From positions 1 through 53,149 of the forward strand of contig UQUX01000001.1 in the NCBI GenBank assembly GCA_900544425.1: 53,149 nt of DNA. The letters are read 5' to 3'. The stretch comes from an uncultured Collinsella sp. (GTDB taxonomy: Bacteria; Actinomycetota; Coriobacteriia; Coriobacteriales; Coriobacteriaceae). This document shows positions 25,767 to 34,135 of this stretch, piece by piece; the first letter of the stretch is position 1, and the number at the start of each line of letters is the position of its first letter. The notes beneath the pieces are model-generated. The model worked only from the letters and a program-made list of their open reading frames with translations, was not told the DNA's origin and made no database searches. The translations under genes and the position numbers were made by a program.

Positions 25767-26702
25767 CTACAGTTCAGTCACGACAACACTGTTGTAGACC
25801 TCGTCCCAGCGGTCCATGACCAGGTGGCCGGTCTTGGGATCCATGGCGTTGAGCTTGCCGCAGGTATTGGCGGTCTTGAGCACCGTGACGTCGTCGACAC
25901 CAGCCGCAATGGCATGCGCAAAGCCGGCGATGGTCGAGTCGCCGGAACCCGTCGCGTTCACAGCCGTAATCGCGGGCGTCTTGGTGCGGAACGCGCGACC
26001 CTCATGGAAGCCCACCGAACCGGCAGCGCCCATCGAAACGACAACCCAGGGAATACCGTCAAAGCGGCCATCGCCGGCAAGCGCCTCGCGCAGGGCATCG
26101 ACATCATCGGTCGTAAAGGACGTACCCAGCAGGCCGTTAATCTCGGTCAGGTTGGGCTTTACGAGCTCAGGCTTAGCGTCAGACTCCAGCGCGGCCTCCA
26201 GCGATGCACCCGAGGTGTCGAGCAGCACCTTGGCGCCCGCCTCCTCGGCGATCTTGACGAGCTCGGCATAGTAGCCGGCATCGACACCACGCGGCAGCGA
26301 GCCCGAAAGCGTCACAACGTCCGCCTTCGCTGCAAGCTCGGCGAACTTGGCCGTAAAGGCCTCGAGCTCGGCCGGGGTGATCTGCGGGCCGCTCTCCAGC
26401 AGCTCGGTCTGATTACCCTCGTGCAGGATATTCAGGCAAATGCGCGTCTCGCCGGCAATGGGCACAAAGTCGTTCTTGACGCCATCGGCATCCATAAGCT
26501 CGGCCATATAGGCACCCATGTGTCCGCCGAGCAGACCGGTCGCGAGCACATCGTCGCCCAACTGCAGCAGCACACGGCTCACGTTGAGGCCCTTGCCGCC
26601 AGCGGTCTTTTCGGGCGTCACACGGTTAACATCGTCGATGATCAACTTGTCGAGCTGATAGCGCGTATCAATCGACGGGTTCATGGTAACGGTCAGAATC
26701 AT
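25767..26702 (-). CDS. lacC: Tagatose-6-phosphate kinase (PfkB family)
   Basis: Phosphorylates tagatose 6-phosphate to tagatose 1,6-bisphosphate. 311 residues, ribokinase/PfkB family with GGKGLNVSRVL near residue 35 and the anion-hole/catalytic motif NATGSGDST (catalytic Asp255); GSGDST is more like LacC than FruK, which usually has GAGDS. ATG 26702 follows AGGAG and gives the family start MILTVTMNPSID. Last gene of lacA-lacB-lacX-lacC, 53 bp after lacX. 1-phosphofructokinase is the alternative, but the adjacent LacA and LacB make the tagatose route the better reading. The gene is followed by structured element copy 3. Confidence 0.87.
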   Translation of the reverse strand: MILTVTMNPSIDTRYQLDKLIIDDVNRVTPEKTAGGKGLNVSRVLLQLGDDVLATGLLGGHMGAYMAELMDADGVKNDFVPIAGETRICLNILHEGNQTELLESGPQITPAELEAFTAKFAELAAKADVVTLSGSLPRGVDAGYYAELVKIAEEAGAKVLLDTSGASLEAALESDAKPELVKPNLTEINGLLGTSFTTDDVDALREALAGDGRFDGIPWVVVSMGAAGSVGFHEGRAFRTKTPAITAVNATGSGDSTIAGFAHAIAAGVDDVTVLKTANTCGKLNAMDPKTGHLVMDRWDEVYNSVVVTEL

Positions 26703-26755
26703 ATTGAACTCCTGTTCCGGGGCGGCATGACCCACCCCAAACATACGATAGCTCG

Positions 26756-27637
26756 TTAAAGGATCTCGATCTCAAAGCCACGGGTGACGGTCTCCCCCGG
26801 CTTGGCCACCAGGCAGCCACGCTTGTGCTCCAGGATATCGTCCTCATCGGAGCAGGTGGACAGGCCGCCCCACGGTTCCACGGCCACAAAGTCGCCCTCG
26901 GGCTTGCTCCACACAATCAGGTACGGCATATCGGGGAACGTCAGGCGCACGCCCTTGTCCTCGGTTTTCTTGGTCAGCGTAACCACGCGGCTCTCGAGCA
27001 CGTCAAAGATGGTCTCCGCGAAGTCGAAGAGTTCGTGGGTAAGCGGCAGGTTCTGGCCAATCATGGGGTTCTTGCTGCGACGCTCAACATCAATCAGGCC
27101 CGTCGAGGGAACGGCAGTGCAGAGCTCGGCGGCCTCGCGCTGCTCAAAACGGAGCTCGTAGTCGTCATAGGATTCGCCCTCGTCAAGTGGGCACTTAAAG
27201 CCGGGGTGACCGCCCACAAAGAACGGCATGTCCTCGGTGCCCTCATTGGTCACCTCGTACGATACGGCCACCTTTTCCGAATCGATCGTGTAACGAGCAA
27301 CGATTTTAAACGGATACGGGTACTGCTCGAGCAACTCGGCATGGTCGGCAGAGCTTAGGCTCAGCGCGACCATGTTGTCGCTCTGCTCCTCGAGCTTCCA
27401 CTCCTGTTTGCGAGCAAAGCCGTGACGGGCAAGCTTGACCTCGCGGCCGCCCATGGTCATTGCGTGACCGTCTCGAAGGCCGCCGCAGATCGGGAAACAA
27501 ATGGGCGCCTGGCCCGACCACACCGCCGGGTCGCCCTGCCACAGGTACTCACGGCCGTTGGCCGCAATAGAAGTGAACGATCCGCCAGCCGTGCTCAGTG
27601 CTACGCGGATAGAACCGTTATCAAGAACAAACTCCAT
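26756..27637 (-). CDS. lacX: Aldose 1-epimerase-like protein (LacX type)
   Basis: 293 residues, galactose mutarotase-like fold. It matches the short, divergent LacX/YeaD-like branch: LWQGDPAVWSGQAPICFPICGGL, GGHPGFKCPLDEGESYDDY and the C-terminal VEPWGGLSTCSDED. Histidines in ARHGFAR and GHPGF fit the sugar-binding pocket. ATG 27637 follows GGAAGG; longer starts lack homology. In lactic acid bacteria lacX accompanies lacABCD but its substrate is not settled; it may interconvert anomers of galactose or its 6-phosphate. A separate full GalM is encoded at 51958. Confidence 0.85.
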   Translation of the reverse strand: MEFVLDNGSIRVALSTAGGSFTSIAANGREYLWQGDPAVWSGQAPICFPICGGLRDGHAMTMGGREVKLARHGFARKQEWKLEEQSDNMVALSLSSADHAELLEQYPYPFKIVARYTIDSEKVAVSYEVTNEGTEDMPFFVGGHPGFKCPLDEGESYDDYELRFEQREAAELCTAVPSTGLIDVERRSKNPMIGQNLPLTHELFDFAETIFDVLESRVVTLTKKTEDKGVRLTFPDMPYLIVWSKPEGDFVAVEPWGGLSTCSDEDDILEHKRGCLVAKPGETVTRGFEIEIL

Positions 27638-27756
27638 AGGAGCCTTCCCTTTCTTACGACAGCCCGCCAAGTCAATAGGGCTGATAGAAAACCGGCCCGC
27701 GCCCCCTCACAGAAACGCGAGCCGTCAACGGACTAGTTAATTACGCCGAATACCCG

Positions 27757-28281
27757 CTAATCATGGTATTCGCCGCGGTCCCACTTCTCGAGGAACTCGT
27801 CAAAGAAGTGCGGGTCAGCCTGAGCCTCGGCGTCGGCCTTATTGCAGGCATCGATCTTGGCGATCAGGGCATCGTGCTCGGGGGTCTTCTCGTAGGGCTC
27901 CTCCAGGAAGGCAAGCATAATATCGGCCATCAGGAACTCGCCGGTGATCTTGCCGCCAAAGCCCACGATGTTGGCGTTGAGCTCACGACGGGCATACAGG
28001 GCAGAGGTCATGTCGCGGACCAGGGCGCAGCGGGCGCCGGGAACCTTGTTGACGGCGTTGGTGATGCCAATGCCGGTGCCGCACAGGGCCACGCCAAAGT
28101 CGGCCTTGCCGCTGGCAACAGCCTCGCCCACGGCCTTACCGTAGATGGGATAGTGCGTACGGGTGTGGCTGTAGGTGCCGCAGTCGAGCACCTTGTAGCC
28201 AGCCTGCTCCAGGCGGTCGGCCAGATAGATCTTCTCGTCCGTAACGATATGGTCGCAACCGATTGCGATGGTCTTCTTCAT
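27757..28281 (-). CDS. lacB: Galactose-6-phosphate isomerase subunit LacB
   Basis: 174 residues, RpiB/LacAB family. With LacA it converts galactose 6-phosphate to tagatose 6-phosphate. Landmarks: IAIGCDHIVTDEKIYL, CGTYSHTRTHYPIYGK, LCGTGIGITNAVNKVPGARC (active-site Cys in the RpiB-like loop) and RELNANIVGFGGKITGE, all very close to LacB of lactic acid bacteria. It is 63 bp downstream of lacA, with AAAGGA upstream of ATG 28281. Confidence 0.95.
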   Translation of the reverse strand: MKKTIAIGCDHIVTDEKIYLADRLEQAGYKVLDCGTYSHTRTHYPIYGKAVGEAVASGKADFGVALCGTGIGITNAVNKVPGARCALVRDMTSALYARRELNANIVGFGGKITGEFLMADIMLAFLEEPYEKTPEHDALIAKIDACNKADAEAQADPHFFDEFLEKWDRGEYHD

Positions 28282-28344
28282 CAGAACGTCCTTTCGTCTG
28301 AATTCACAAGTTGAGGTAGAAGTTCGAGTTCTCGGTGGCTCTCG

Positions 28345-28773
28345 TTAGGCCATCTTGTTGAGCATGTCGACACGGATCTGGTGACGGCCGCCGGCGTACT
28401 GGGCGCGCAGGAACTCGCGGGCGATCTTCTTGGCGACCTCGGTGCCCACAACGCCCGGGCCCATGGTGACCATGCGCGAGCCGTTGTGCTCGCGGGTCAT
28501 GTAGGCGGAACGCTCGTCGGAAATGTTGGCGACGACCATGCCCTTAATCTTGACGGCGGCCATATAGGAGCCGACGCCGTACTTATCGAATGCGAAGCCC
28601 TGGGAATCCTTGTGCTCCAGCAGGTCCTTGGCAACGGCGGTCGCGGAATCGACAAAGTCCGCGGTAGGGGTCTCGGAATAGTCGACGACCTCGTGACCGT
28701 CGGCGATGAGCATCTCCTTGATGGACTCCTTCATCGACATACCGTCGGCATCGGAAGCGATTACAACCCTCAT
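28345..28773 (-). CDS. lacA: Galactose-6-phosphate isomerase subunit LacA
   Basis: 142 residues, the partner of LacB in the heteromeric isomerase. Landmarks: KYGVGSYMAAVKIKGMVVA, ISDERSAYMTREHNGSRM and the C-terminal GGRHQIRVDMLNKMA, nearly diagnostic for LacA. AAGGAGG precedes ATG 28773. First gene of the tagatose operon; its upstream region carries TTTGTTC-N6-GAACAAA, a candidate LacR box. Confidence 0.95.
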   Translation of the reverse strand: MRVVIASDADGMSMKESIKEMLIADGHEVVDYSETPTADFVDSATAVAKDLLEHKDSQGFAFDKYGVGSYMAAVKIKGMVVANISDERSAYMTREHNGSRMVTMGPGVVGTEVAKKIAREFLRAQYAGGRHQIRVDMLNKMA

Positions 28774-29013
28774 GACATCCTCCTTGAGAGATACGCAGGT
28801 GCGTAGTTTCTGTTTGGAAGTGTTGAATCGCGTTCAGGTCCGGGCATCTGAATGTGCGGTTCTTCACTGTTCGTGTTTATTTGAACACATTCGAACATTA
28901 ACTGCAACAACTATTTGTTTATCTTTGTTCTTTTTTGAACAAATACCATTCACAGGCGATTGCTGACCGTTTGGGCCCGGCGCGGACGTAGCGACCATGT
29001 GTTCAACAAACAA
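28774..29013 (-). promoter_or_regulatory. Promoter region of the lacABXC operon with candidate LacR boxes
   Basis: AT-rich. TTTGTTC (28924-28930) and GAACAAA (28937-28943) form a perfect 7-bp inverted repeat; TGTTC/GAACA at 28869-28873 and 28884-28888 is a second. Similar half-sites lie upstream of lacF (30802-30820) and lacR (51784-51803), which supports control by the LacR-type regulator. Confidence 0.55.
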
Positions 29014-29046
29014 AAGGGCGGCCGAGAACGTGCCTCGGCCGCCCTT
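29014..29046 (-). terminator. Terminator of the membrane-protein gene
   Basis: Perfect 13-bp stem (29014-29026 with 29034-29046). Read leftwards it is followed by TTTTG then TTTG, fitting the gene ending at 29081. Confidence 0.85.
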
Positions 29047-29080
29047 CGGCGGTATTCCCCGGTATATACAGCTGTTTTAG

Positions 29081-30094
29081 CTACTCGGACTGCCCGCCCT
29101 TCTTGGTATGCTTAGACGGGGTACTCAGAAAGCGGCCCGTCAAATAGTTCGCGGGACCGGAGATATCAATCCCCAGTAGCACGTGCCCCAGCCACAAAAA
29201 CGCCGCGAGCACCAGCAGTGGAATCACGCACGAGGTCACGATCATCACGATGACACCTTCGATCAGATCGGTCACCTGCTGCACAATTTCATCGGTCATC
29301 TGCTTGGCACCACTGGTCACCGATGTGACGAGACCCGAGGCGCCGTCGGCAAGCTGCTCAAGCACATTCTTGGACTCTGTGGACTCGGTCTTTTTCTTGC
29401 TTGCTTTGGAACTGTCGCTATCTGCCGCACCCGCTGCGTCGGCCGCCTTTTGCTCGGCCGCTTCGATGCTCACTCGATACGTTTCGTCGACCTTTTGCGA
29501 CACCCATACGCTTGCAGGCACCAAGGCCATTCCGATCATGGCGACCACCAGCACGCGCGTCGCCACACGGCGCAGGACGACGCTCGTGCTCCAGCGCCCG
29601 TGAATGCCGAGCGACACCGCAAAGAGCACCAGCGCAAACGGAATCAGGATACCCAGACCAACCGACCACAAAATGGTCAGCAGATATTTCTCGAGGTAAA
29701 GCACGGCAAGCACGATACCAAGGTTACCCGAAAGCTGTGCGAGCTGCTCGGCAACTGGCGTTCCTGTATCGCCCGGCAGCGCAGTGACACCCGCAGATAG
29801 GGCGACGCACGAGGTCGTGAGCGCCAAAACATTGCCCTTCTTTTGATCGATGACCTCGATGGTGGAGTCCCAAGTCTTGGTATCGGCGAAATGCGGACGA
29901 GCCACAAAGCCCGACAGCAGCGCCAGTACCACGAGCGCAACGATAAAGCCAATCTGTAGCTTTTTGTTTGCGCACACGACATCGGACAGGCTGGGCTGCA
30001 GCTCGGTTACCGTCGTGTGCTCGGTTATCTGGACAGGACGCCCATGAGCCATCTCGTTCGCGTCTCTTTTTTGTATTGACCCGTTATCCGGCAT
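29081..30094 (-). CDS. Multi-pass membrane protein of unknown function
   Basis: 337 residues. Hydrophobic segments near 48-67, 128-170 (probably two), 178-200 and 288-318. A hydrophilic region of about 80 residues (205-285) between the last two segments contains an Asp/Ser/Lys-rich low-complexity part and ends in an amphipathic stretch (EQLADGASGLVTSVTSGAKQ). The N-terminal 45 residues are polar and the C-terminus is basic. No enzyme motif was seen. ATG 30094 with GAGGAGG nine bases upstream. It sits between the tagatose operon and lacF but with its own terminator, so a link to sugar use is not supported. Confidence 0.75.
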   Translation of the reverse strand: MPDNGSIQKRDANEMAHGRPVQITEHTTVTELQPSLSDVVCANKKLQIGFIVALVVLALLSGFVARPHFADTKTWDSTIEVIDQKKGNVLALTTSCVALSAGVTALPGDTGTPVAEQLAQLSGNLGIVLAVLYLEKYLLTILWSVGLGILIPFALVLFAVSLGIHGRWSTSVVLRRVATRVLVVAMIGMALVPASVWVSQKVDETYRVSIEAAEQKAADAAGAADSDSSKASKKKTESTESKNVLEQLADGASGLVTSVTSGAKQMTDEIVQQVTDLIEGVIVMIVTSCVIPLLVLAAFLWLGHVLLGIDISGPANYLTGRFLSTPSKHTKKGGQSE

Positions 30095-30187
30095 TTGGAT
30101 ACCTCCTCAGTCCGGCGTTTAATGCGAAAGGAAGTATACCCACCGAGCAAAAATCGAACGGGAGGACGAACGGAGCGCACCAAGACT

Positions 30188-30231
30188 GTCCCCAACGACT
30201 AGTCGTTTAAGAACGTCCCCAATGACTATCT
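30188..30231. repeat. Palindromic repeat with GTCCCCAATGACTA ends, copy 2
   Basis: Shares GTCCCCAATGACTA and the palindrome AACGACTAGTCGTT with the element at 25515-25585, in the same orientation. Confidence 0.55.
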
Positions 30232-30237
30232 CGGGAT

Positions 30238-30306
30238 AAGTTGCGGTGGAATAGGGATTGTTTTGTGCCCACCGGCCCCTATTCAGTCCCTATTTCACCG
30301 CAACTT
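30238..30306. repeat. 20-bp inverted repeat with alternative pairing
   Basis: Arms 30238-30257 and 30287-30306 match at 19 of 20 positions. GAATAGGG in the left arm (30249-30256) can instead pair with CCCTATTC at 30277-30284, so two exclusive hairpins are possible. No gene assigned. Confidence 0.6.
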
Positions 30307-30317
30307 GGAGGAGAACA

Positions 30318-30351
30318 GAAAAGCCCTGCCGCGGGTAGCGGCAGAGCTTTT
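30318..30351 (-). terminator. Terminator of lacF
   Basis: 14-bp stem (30319-30332 with 30338-30351, one mismatch) 27 bp after the lacF stop. Confidence 0.75.
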
Positions 30352-30378
30352 GGAAGGGGACTTGGTTGTAAGGACTCG

Positions 30379-30717
30379 TTAGGCGAGCTTGGCCTCGAGC
30401 GCAGCGATGCGCTTGTAGGCGTCGATGGTAAAGCGGGCCTGCTTCTCCAGGATCATGGTGGTCATGAGAGTGTCCTGAGCATGGGCCATGATGAAGGTCA
30501 TCTCCATCTCGCCACCGCCGGCCTCCTGCGAAAGCAGTTTGGTCTGCGTGTCGTGGGCACCGATGAGCGCATCGCTGGCATCCTTGTGCAGCTGTTCGGC
30601 CTTCTCAAAGTCACCCTCGCGAGCAGCATCGAGCGCTGCAAGCAGATCGGTCTGGGCGTCACCTGCGTATGCGACAATCTCGAATCCAACCATCGAGATT
30701 TCTTCTTTGGTTGCCAT
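30379..30717 (-). CDS. lacF: PTS system lactose/cellobiose-specific EIIA component
   Basis: 112 residues, the all-helical, trimeric EIIA of the lactose family. It takes phosphate from HPr on His79 (in FIMAHAQDTLM) and passes it to the EIIB cysteine. The N-terminal MVGFEIVAYAGDAQTDLLAAL is typical of the family. ATG 30717 follows AAAGGA. It is the only EIIA gene in the window, while four EIICB genes are present, so it probably serves all of them. It is monocistronic, with its own upstream region and terminator. Confidence 0.95.
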   Translation of the reverse strand: MATKEEISMVGFEIVAYAGDAQTDLLAALDAAREGDFEKAEQLHKDASDALIGAHDTQTKLLSQEAGGGEMEMTFIMAHAQDTLMTTMILEKQARFTIDAYKRIAALEAKLA

Positions 30718-30931
30718 GTTGCGTTCCTTTCACATATGAACCAATGGAGAGCATCGCGTCCGGGCATACGCGTTGCGTTCTGTATGACAGAAACATTAAC
30801 ATTCAAACAAAAAAGAACAGCGCAAAACGTAATTTCGAACTATGAACGGTCACTTTTCGCCCGTGAACGGTTTTTAAACCAATCCGAACAATATCAAACA
30901 CAATTATCGGCAACCCAAACAGGTCCGCACC
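30718..30931 (-). promoter_or_regulatory. lacF upstream region
   Basis: Contains TTCAAACAAAAAAGAACAG (30802-30820), like the half-site upstream of lacA, and two TGAACGG elements 21 bp apart (30843 and 30864), versions of the CCGTTCA motif found upstream of other PTS genes. Confidence 0.45.
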
Positions 30932-31936
30932 CTAGCGTACATCGCGCACCGTATCGCCCTCGACGAGCTCGCCCGGAAACAGCCTGTGCTCCACACCGGG
31001 CGCAACGCCCTCGGCGCCGGCAATCTTGTCGACCGCCCACATGCCGACGCGCTTGTTGTCAAAGCGCACCGTGGTCAGGCGACGGTCGGGCACGATATCG
31101 CCCAGGCTGTCATCAACACCCACCACACTCACGTCCTCGGGCACGCGCTTTCCGCGCGACTCGAGCCCGCGAATGCAGCCGTAGGCCATGGCATCGTTGG
31201 AGGCATAAATGGCCGTGCAGGTCGGATCATCCGCAAGCACCTGGCCGGCGGCATATCCACTCTGCGCCGTCCAGTCGCCACGGACGAGCTGCGGTGGCTC
31301 AATGCCATGCGCGCGCAATGTCTCGCGCCAGCCTTCCTCGCGCCGCATGCCCGAAAGCGAGCGCTCGGGACACGAGATAAAGTGCACGGTCTTGTGCCCC
31401 CGCTCCAGCAAGTACTCGACCACCTGGCGCGAGCAATCGAACTGGTCGTTATCGACCGTTGAACAGAGCGGGTGCTCCAACATCGTAACGAGCACCGTCT
31501 GCATGCCGGGCAGCGGCTCAAAAGTGCCAAAGTCTGCCGGCATGCGATTCATGATCACAACCATACCGTCCACTGGCAGTGCGCTCATGCGCGACGATGC
31601 GCTCTCGAGGGTATACGGATGCCCGTCTACTTTAGTGAGGGTGATGGCATAGCCGTGCTTATCGGCCGCGGCGGCAAAGCCCTCCATACGGTCGAGATTG
31701 CCGGTGCCGGTAATGTTGAACATGGCGACGCCGACGGTCTTAAACTTACCGCGGCGCAGCGATCGACCGGCAAAATTGGGGCGATACCCCAGCTCGCGCA
31801 TGGCGGCACGCACGCGTTCCTTGGTCTCGGGGCGCACGCTGGGCGAATCGTGCACGGTGCGCGAGACCGTCTGCTCCGAGACGCCCGCGAGGCGCGCTAC
31901 GTCTTTGACGGATACCGATTTTTTAACAGCGGCCAT
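30932..31936 (-). CDS. LacI family repressor of module A
   Basis: 334 residues. Helix-turn-helix VARLAGVSEQTVSRTVHD with recognition residues Glu21-Gln22, hinge FRRGKF preceded by RPNFAGRSLR, then a sugar-sensor domain with VSVVGVDDSLGDIV. Divergent from the EIICB-GH1 pair of module A. Three operators ATGTTRACGTTGCCAT-like flank its start and the EIICB gene, so it probably represses both and is induced by a (phospho)disaccharide. ATG 31936; the ribosome-binding site is weak. Confidence 0.9.
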   Translation of the reverse strand: MAAVKKSVSVKDVARLAGVSEQTVSRTVHDSPSVRPETKERVRAAMRELGYRPNFAGRSLRRGKFKTVGVAMFNITGTGNLDRMEGFAAAADKHGYAITLTKVDGHPYTLESASSRMSALPVDGMVVIMNRMPADFGTFEPLPGMQTVLVTMLEHPLCSTVDNDQFDCSRQVVEYLLERGHKTVHFISCPERSLSGMRREEGWRETLRAHGIEPPQLVRGDWTAQSGYAAGQVLADDPTCTAIYASNDAMAYGCIRGLESRGKRVPEDVSVVGVDDSLGDIVPDRRLTTVRFDNKRVGMWAVDKIAGAEGVAPGVEHRLFPGELVEGDTVRDVR

Positions 31937-31950
31937 AGGTCGATCTTTCT

Positions 31951-31966
31951 ATGTCAACGATGCCAT
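31951..31966 (+). promoter_or_regulatory. Module A operator 1
   Basis: ATGTCAACGATGCCAT, 15 bp upstream of the module A repressor start; 14 of 16 bases match operator 2. Confidence 0.7.
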
Positions 31967-32046
31967 TGGTGGCACCTTGCGCAGTCATTTTTAACGCCTT
32001 CAAGTATATCCAACGCCTCCCCCACCATACGCTCACCACCCAAAAC

Positions 32047-32081
32047 CTACCGTTCACCGACATTTTTGCTTCCCCGAACGG
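32047..32081 (+). promoter_or_regulatory. CTACCGTTCACCGA motif upstream of module A
   Basis: Exact 14-mer at 32047-32060, followed by an inverted partner GAACGG at 32076-32081. The same 14-mer occurs upstream of pflB and module D. Confidence 0.6.
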
Positions 32082-32095
32082 CTTTTGTCGCCCAA

Positions 32096-32111
32096 ATGTT
32101 AACGTTGCCAT
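32096..32111 (+). promoter_or_regulatory. Module A operator 2
   Basis: ATGTTAACGTTGCCAT, half-site GTTGCCAT. Confidence 0.8.
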
Positions 32112-32215
32112 TGTGCAAACACAGAGCCACCGGGCGGCTCAAACGTTTACGCGCAAGGAATCGACGGTCCACAGGCACAGGGGCCATCGGTTCGCGTCTT
32201 ATTTTGTGTCGCAAA

Positions 32216-32231
32216 ATGGCAACGTCAACAT
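32216..32231 (-). promoter_or_regulatory. Module A operator 3
   Basis: Reads ATGTTGACGTTGCCAT on the minus strand, 62 bp before the EIICB start, 15 of 16 identical to operator 2. Confidence 0.8.
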
Positions 32232-32293
32232 TTTGGCGACAAAACGTCAAAAGCTACCATCGTTGCCAACCCACCGACTCTTAGGAGCTTTGC

Positions 32294-34069
32294 ATGGAGC
32301 AACTCATCGCCATCATCGAAAAGGGGCAGCCCTTTTTCAACGCGATCGCCCGCAACAAGTACCTCAAGGCGATCCGCGACGGTTTTATCTCCGTCATCCC
32401 CATCATCATCTTCTCGTCCATCTTCTGCCTGGTAGCCTCGGTTCCCAATATCTGGGGTTTCTACTGGCCCGATGACATCAACAACGCCCTGTGGAAGTGC
32501 TACAACTACTCCATGGGCATCCTGGCCATCGCCTGTGCCGCCACCACGGCCAAGCACTTCGCCGACGCTCAGAACCGCGATCTGCCCAAGAACAACCAGA
32601 TCAACTTCATCTCGTGCATGTGCGCGGCCATCATCGGCTTCTTGCTCCTTTCGAGCGACACGATCGCCACGGACGCTGCCAGCGGCTTCAACACCACCTA
32701 CCTTGGTTCCAAAGGCCTGCTGACCGCCTTTATCGCTGCGTTTGTGACCGGCATCATCTACAAGTTCTTCATTAAGCGCAACATCACCGTCAAGATGCCC
32801 GAGCAGGTTCCGCCCAACATCTCGCAGACCTTTAAGGACATCATCCCCTTCTCCGTCTGCATCACCGTCTTTTGGGTCTTTGACATCGCCTTCCGCGCTG
32901 CTTTTGGCTTCTGCTTTGCCCAGGGCGTCATCCAGGTGTTCCAGCCCCTGTTCACCGCTGCCGACGGCTACATCGGCCTCGCTGTGATCTACGGCGCTAT
33001 GAGCCTGTTCTGGTTCGTCGGCGTCCACGGCCCCTCGATCGTCGAGCCCGCCATCGCCGCCGCCCTCGTTGCCAACATGACCGACAACCTGGCTGCGTTC
33101 CAGGCCGGCCAGCACGCTTCCGCTGTCCTGACCCAGGGTGCCCAGTACTTCGTCGTCTGCATGGGCGGCACCGGCGCCACGCTCGTCCTGGTCTTTATGT
33201 TCTGCTTCCTGGCCAAGTCTCAGGAGATGCGCGCCGTCGGTAAGGCCGCCATCGTCCCCGTCTGCTTTGCCGTCAACGAGCCGCTGCTGTTCGCCGCGCC
33301 CATCGTGCTCAACCCCGTCTTCTTTGTCCCGTTTGTCTTTGCCCCGATCGCCAACATCTGGATCCTCAAGATCTTTATCGACTTCTTGGGCATGAACGGC
33401 TTTATGTACACCCTGCCTTGGACCGTCCCCGGCCCCATCGGCACCATCATGGGCCTGGGCTTCCAGCCGCTCGCTTTTGTGATGCTCGCCCTTATCCTGG
33501 TCGTCGACTTCGTTCTGTACTACCCGTTCTTCCGTGCCTATGACGCCCAGAAGTGCGCCGAGGAGGCCGAGATCTCCCAGGAGGAGCTCGCCGCCAAGAA
33601 CGCCGAGAAGGCCGCCAAGCTCAACGATGCCTTCCAGGGCAAGGCTGACGCCAAGAGCGTTGCCGCCGGCGCTGCTGCCGAGGCCGTGAAGGCCGACTCC
33701 CCCGCCGCTTCCGCAGCACCCGCTGCCGAGACAACGACCGCCAGCGACCTCAACGGCAAGCGCGTGCTCGTGCTCTGCCAGGGCGGCGGAACCTCGGGCC
33801 TGCTCGCCAACGCGCTGGCCAAGGCCGCCAAGGAGCGCGGCATTAACCTCGAGACCGCTGCCGAGGCCTATGGCAACCACGTGGACATGCTCCCCGACTT
33901 TGACCTGGTCGTCCTGGCCCCGCAGGCCGCAAGCTACCTGGCCGACCTGCAGAAGGACTGTGAGCGCGTGGGCAACAAGTGCGTCGCCTGCCGTGGCAAG
34001 CAGTACATCGAGCTCTCCCAGAACGGCGACAAGTCTCTCGCCTTCGTGAGTGAGCAACTTTCGAAGTAA
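32294..34069 (+). CDS. lacE: PTS lactose-type EIICB permease, module A
   Basis: 591 residues: an EIIC membrane domain (about 1-430, roughly ten hydrophobic segments) that moves and holds the sugar, an Ala/Lys-rich linker (about 430-485) and an EIIB domain whose Cys495, in LCQGGGTSG, phosphorylates the sugar. Typical EIIC-Lac/Cel motifs: FWFVGVHGPSIVEP, PVCFAVNEPLLFAAPIVLNP and GMNGFMYTLPW. GGAGC precedes ATG 32294. It is followed by a LacG-type glycosidase (66 bp away), so it probably imports a beta-galactoside as the 6-phosphate. Controlled by the divergent LacI. Of the four EIICB proteins this is the most divergent in the EIIB loop (LCQGGG rather than LCAGAG). Confidence 0.93.
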   Translation: MEQLIAIIEKGQPFFNAIARNKYLKAIRDGFISVIPIIIFSSIFCLVASVPNIWGFYWPDDINNALWKCYNYSMGILAIACAATTAKHFADAQNRDLPKNNQINFISCMCAAIIGFLLLSSDTIATDAASGFNTTYLGSKGLLTAFIAAFVTGIIYKFFIKRNITVKMPEQVPPNISQTFKDIIPFSVCITVFWVFDIAFRAAFGFCFAQGVIQVFQPLFTAADGYIGLAVIYGAMSLFWFVGVHGPSIVEPAIAAALVANMTDNLAAFQAGQHASAVLTQGAQYFVVCMGGTGATLVLVFMFCFLAKSQEMRAVGKAAIVPVCFAVNEPLLFAAPIVLNPVFFVPFVFAPIANIWILKIFIDFLGMNGFMYTLPWTVPGPIGTIMGLGFQPLAFVMLALILVVDFVLYYPFFRAYDAQKCAEEAEISQEELAAKNAEKAAKLNDAFQGKADAKSVAAGAAAEAVKADSPAASAAPAAETTTASDLNGKRVLVLCQGGGTSGLLANALAKAAKERGINLETAAEAYGNHVDMLPDFDLVVLAPQAASYLADLQKDCERVGNKCVACRGKQYIELSQNGDKSLAFVSEQLSK

Positions 34070-34079
34070 GTAACGCCCA

Positions 34080-34111
34080 GGGCCAGCCGACCATCCAAGA
34101 CCGGCTGGCCC
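34080..34111 (+). terminator. Intercistronic hairpin between EIICB and GH1 genes, module A
   Basis: Perfect 10-bp stem (34080-34089 with 34102-34111) but no T run. It could cause partial termination or protect the upstream message. Module C has one in the same place. Confidence 0.55.
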
Positions 34112-34135
34112 TTCGATTTAGACGATTGGATCATC

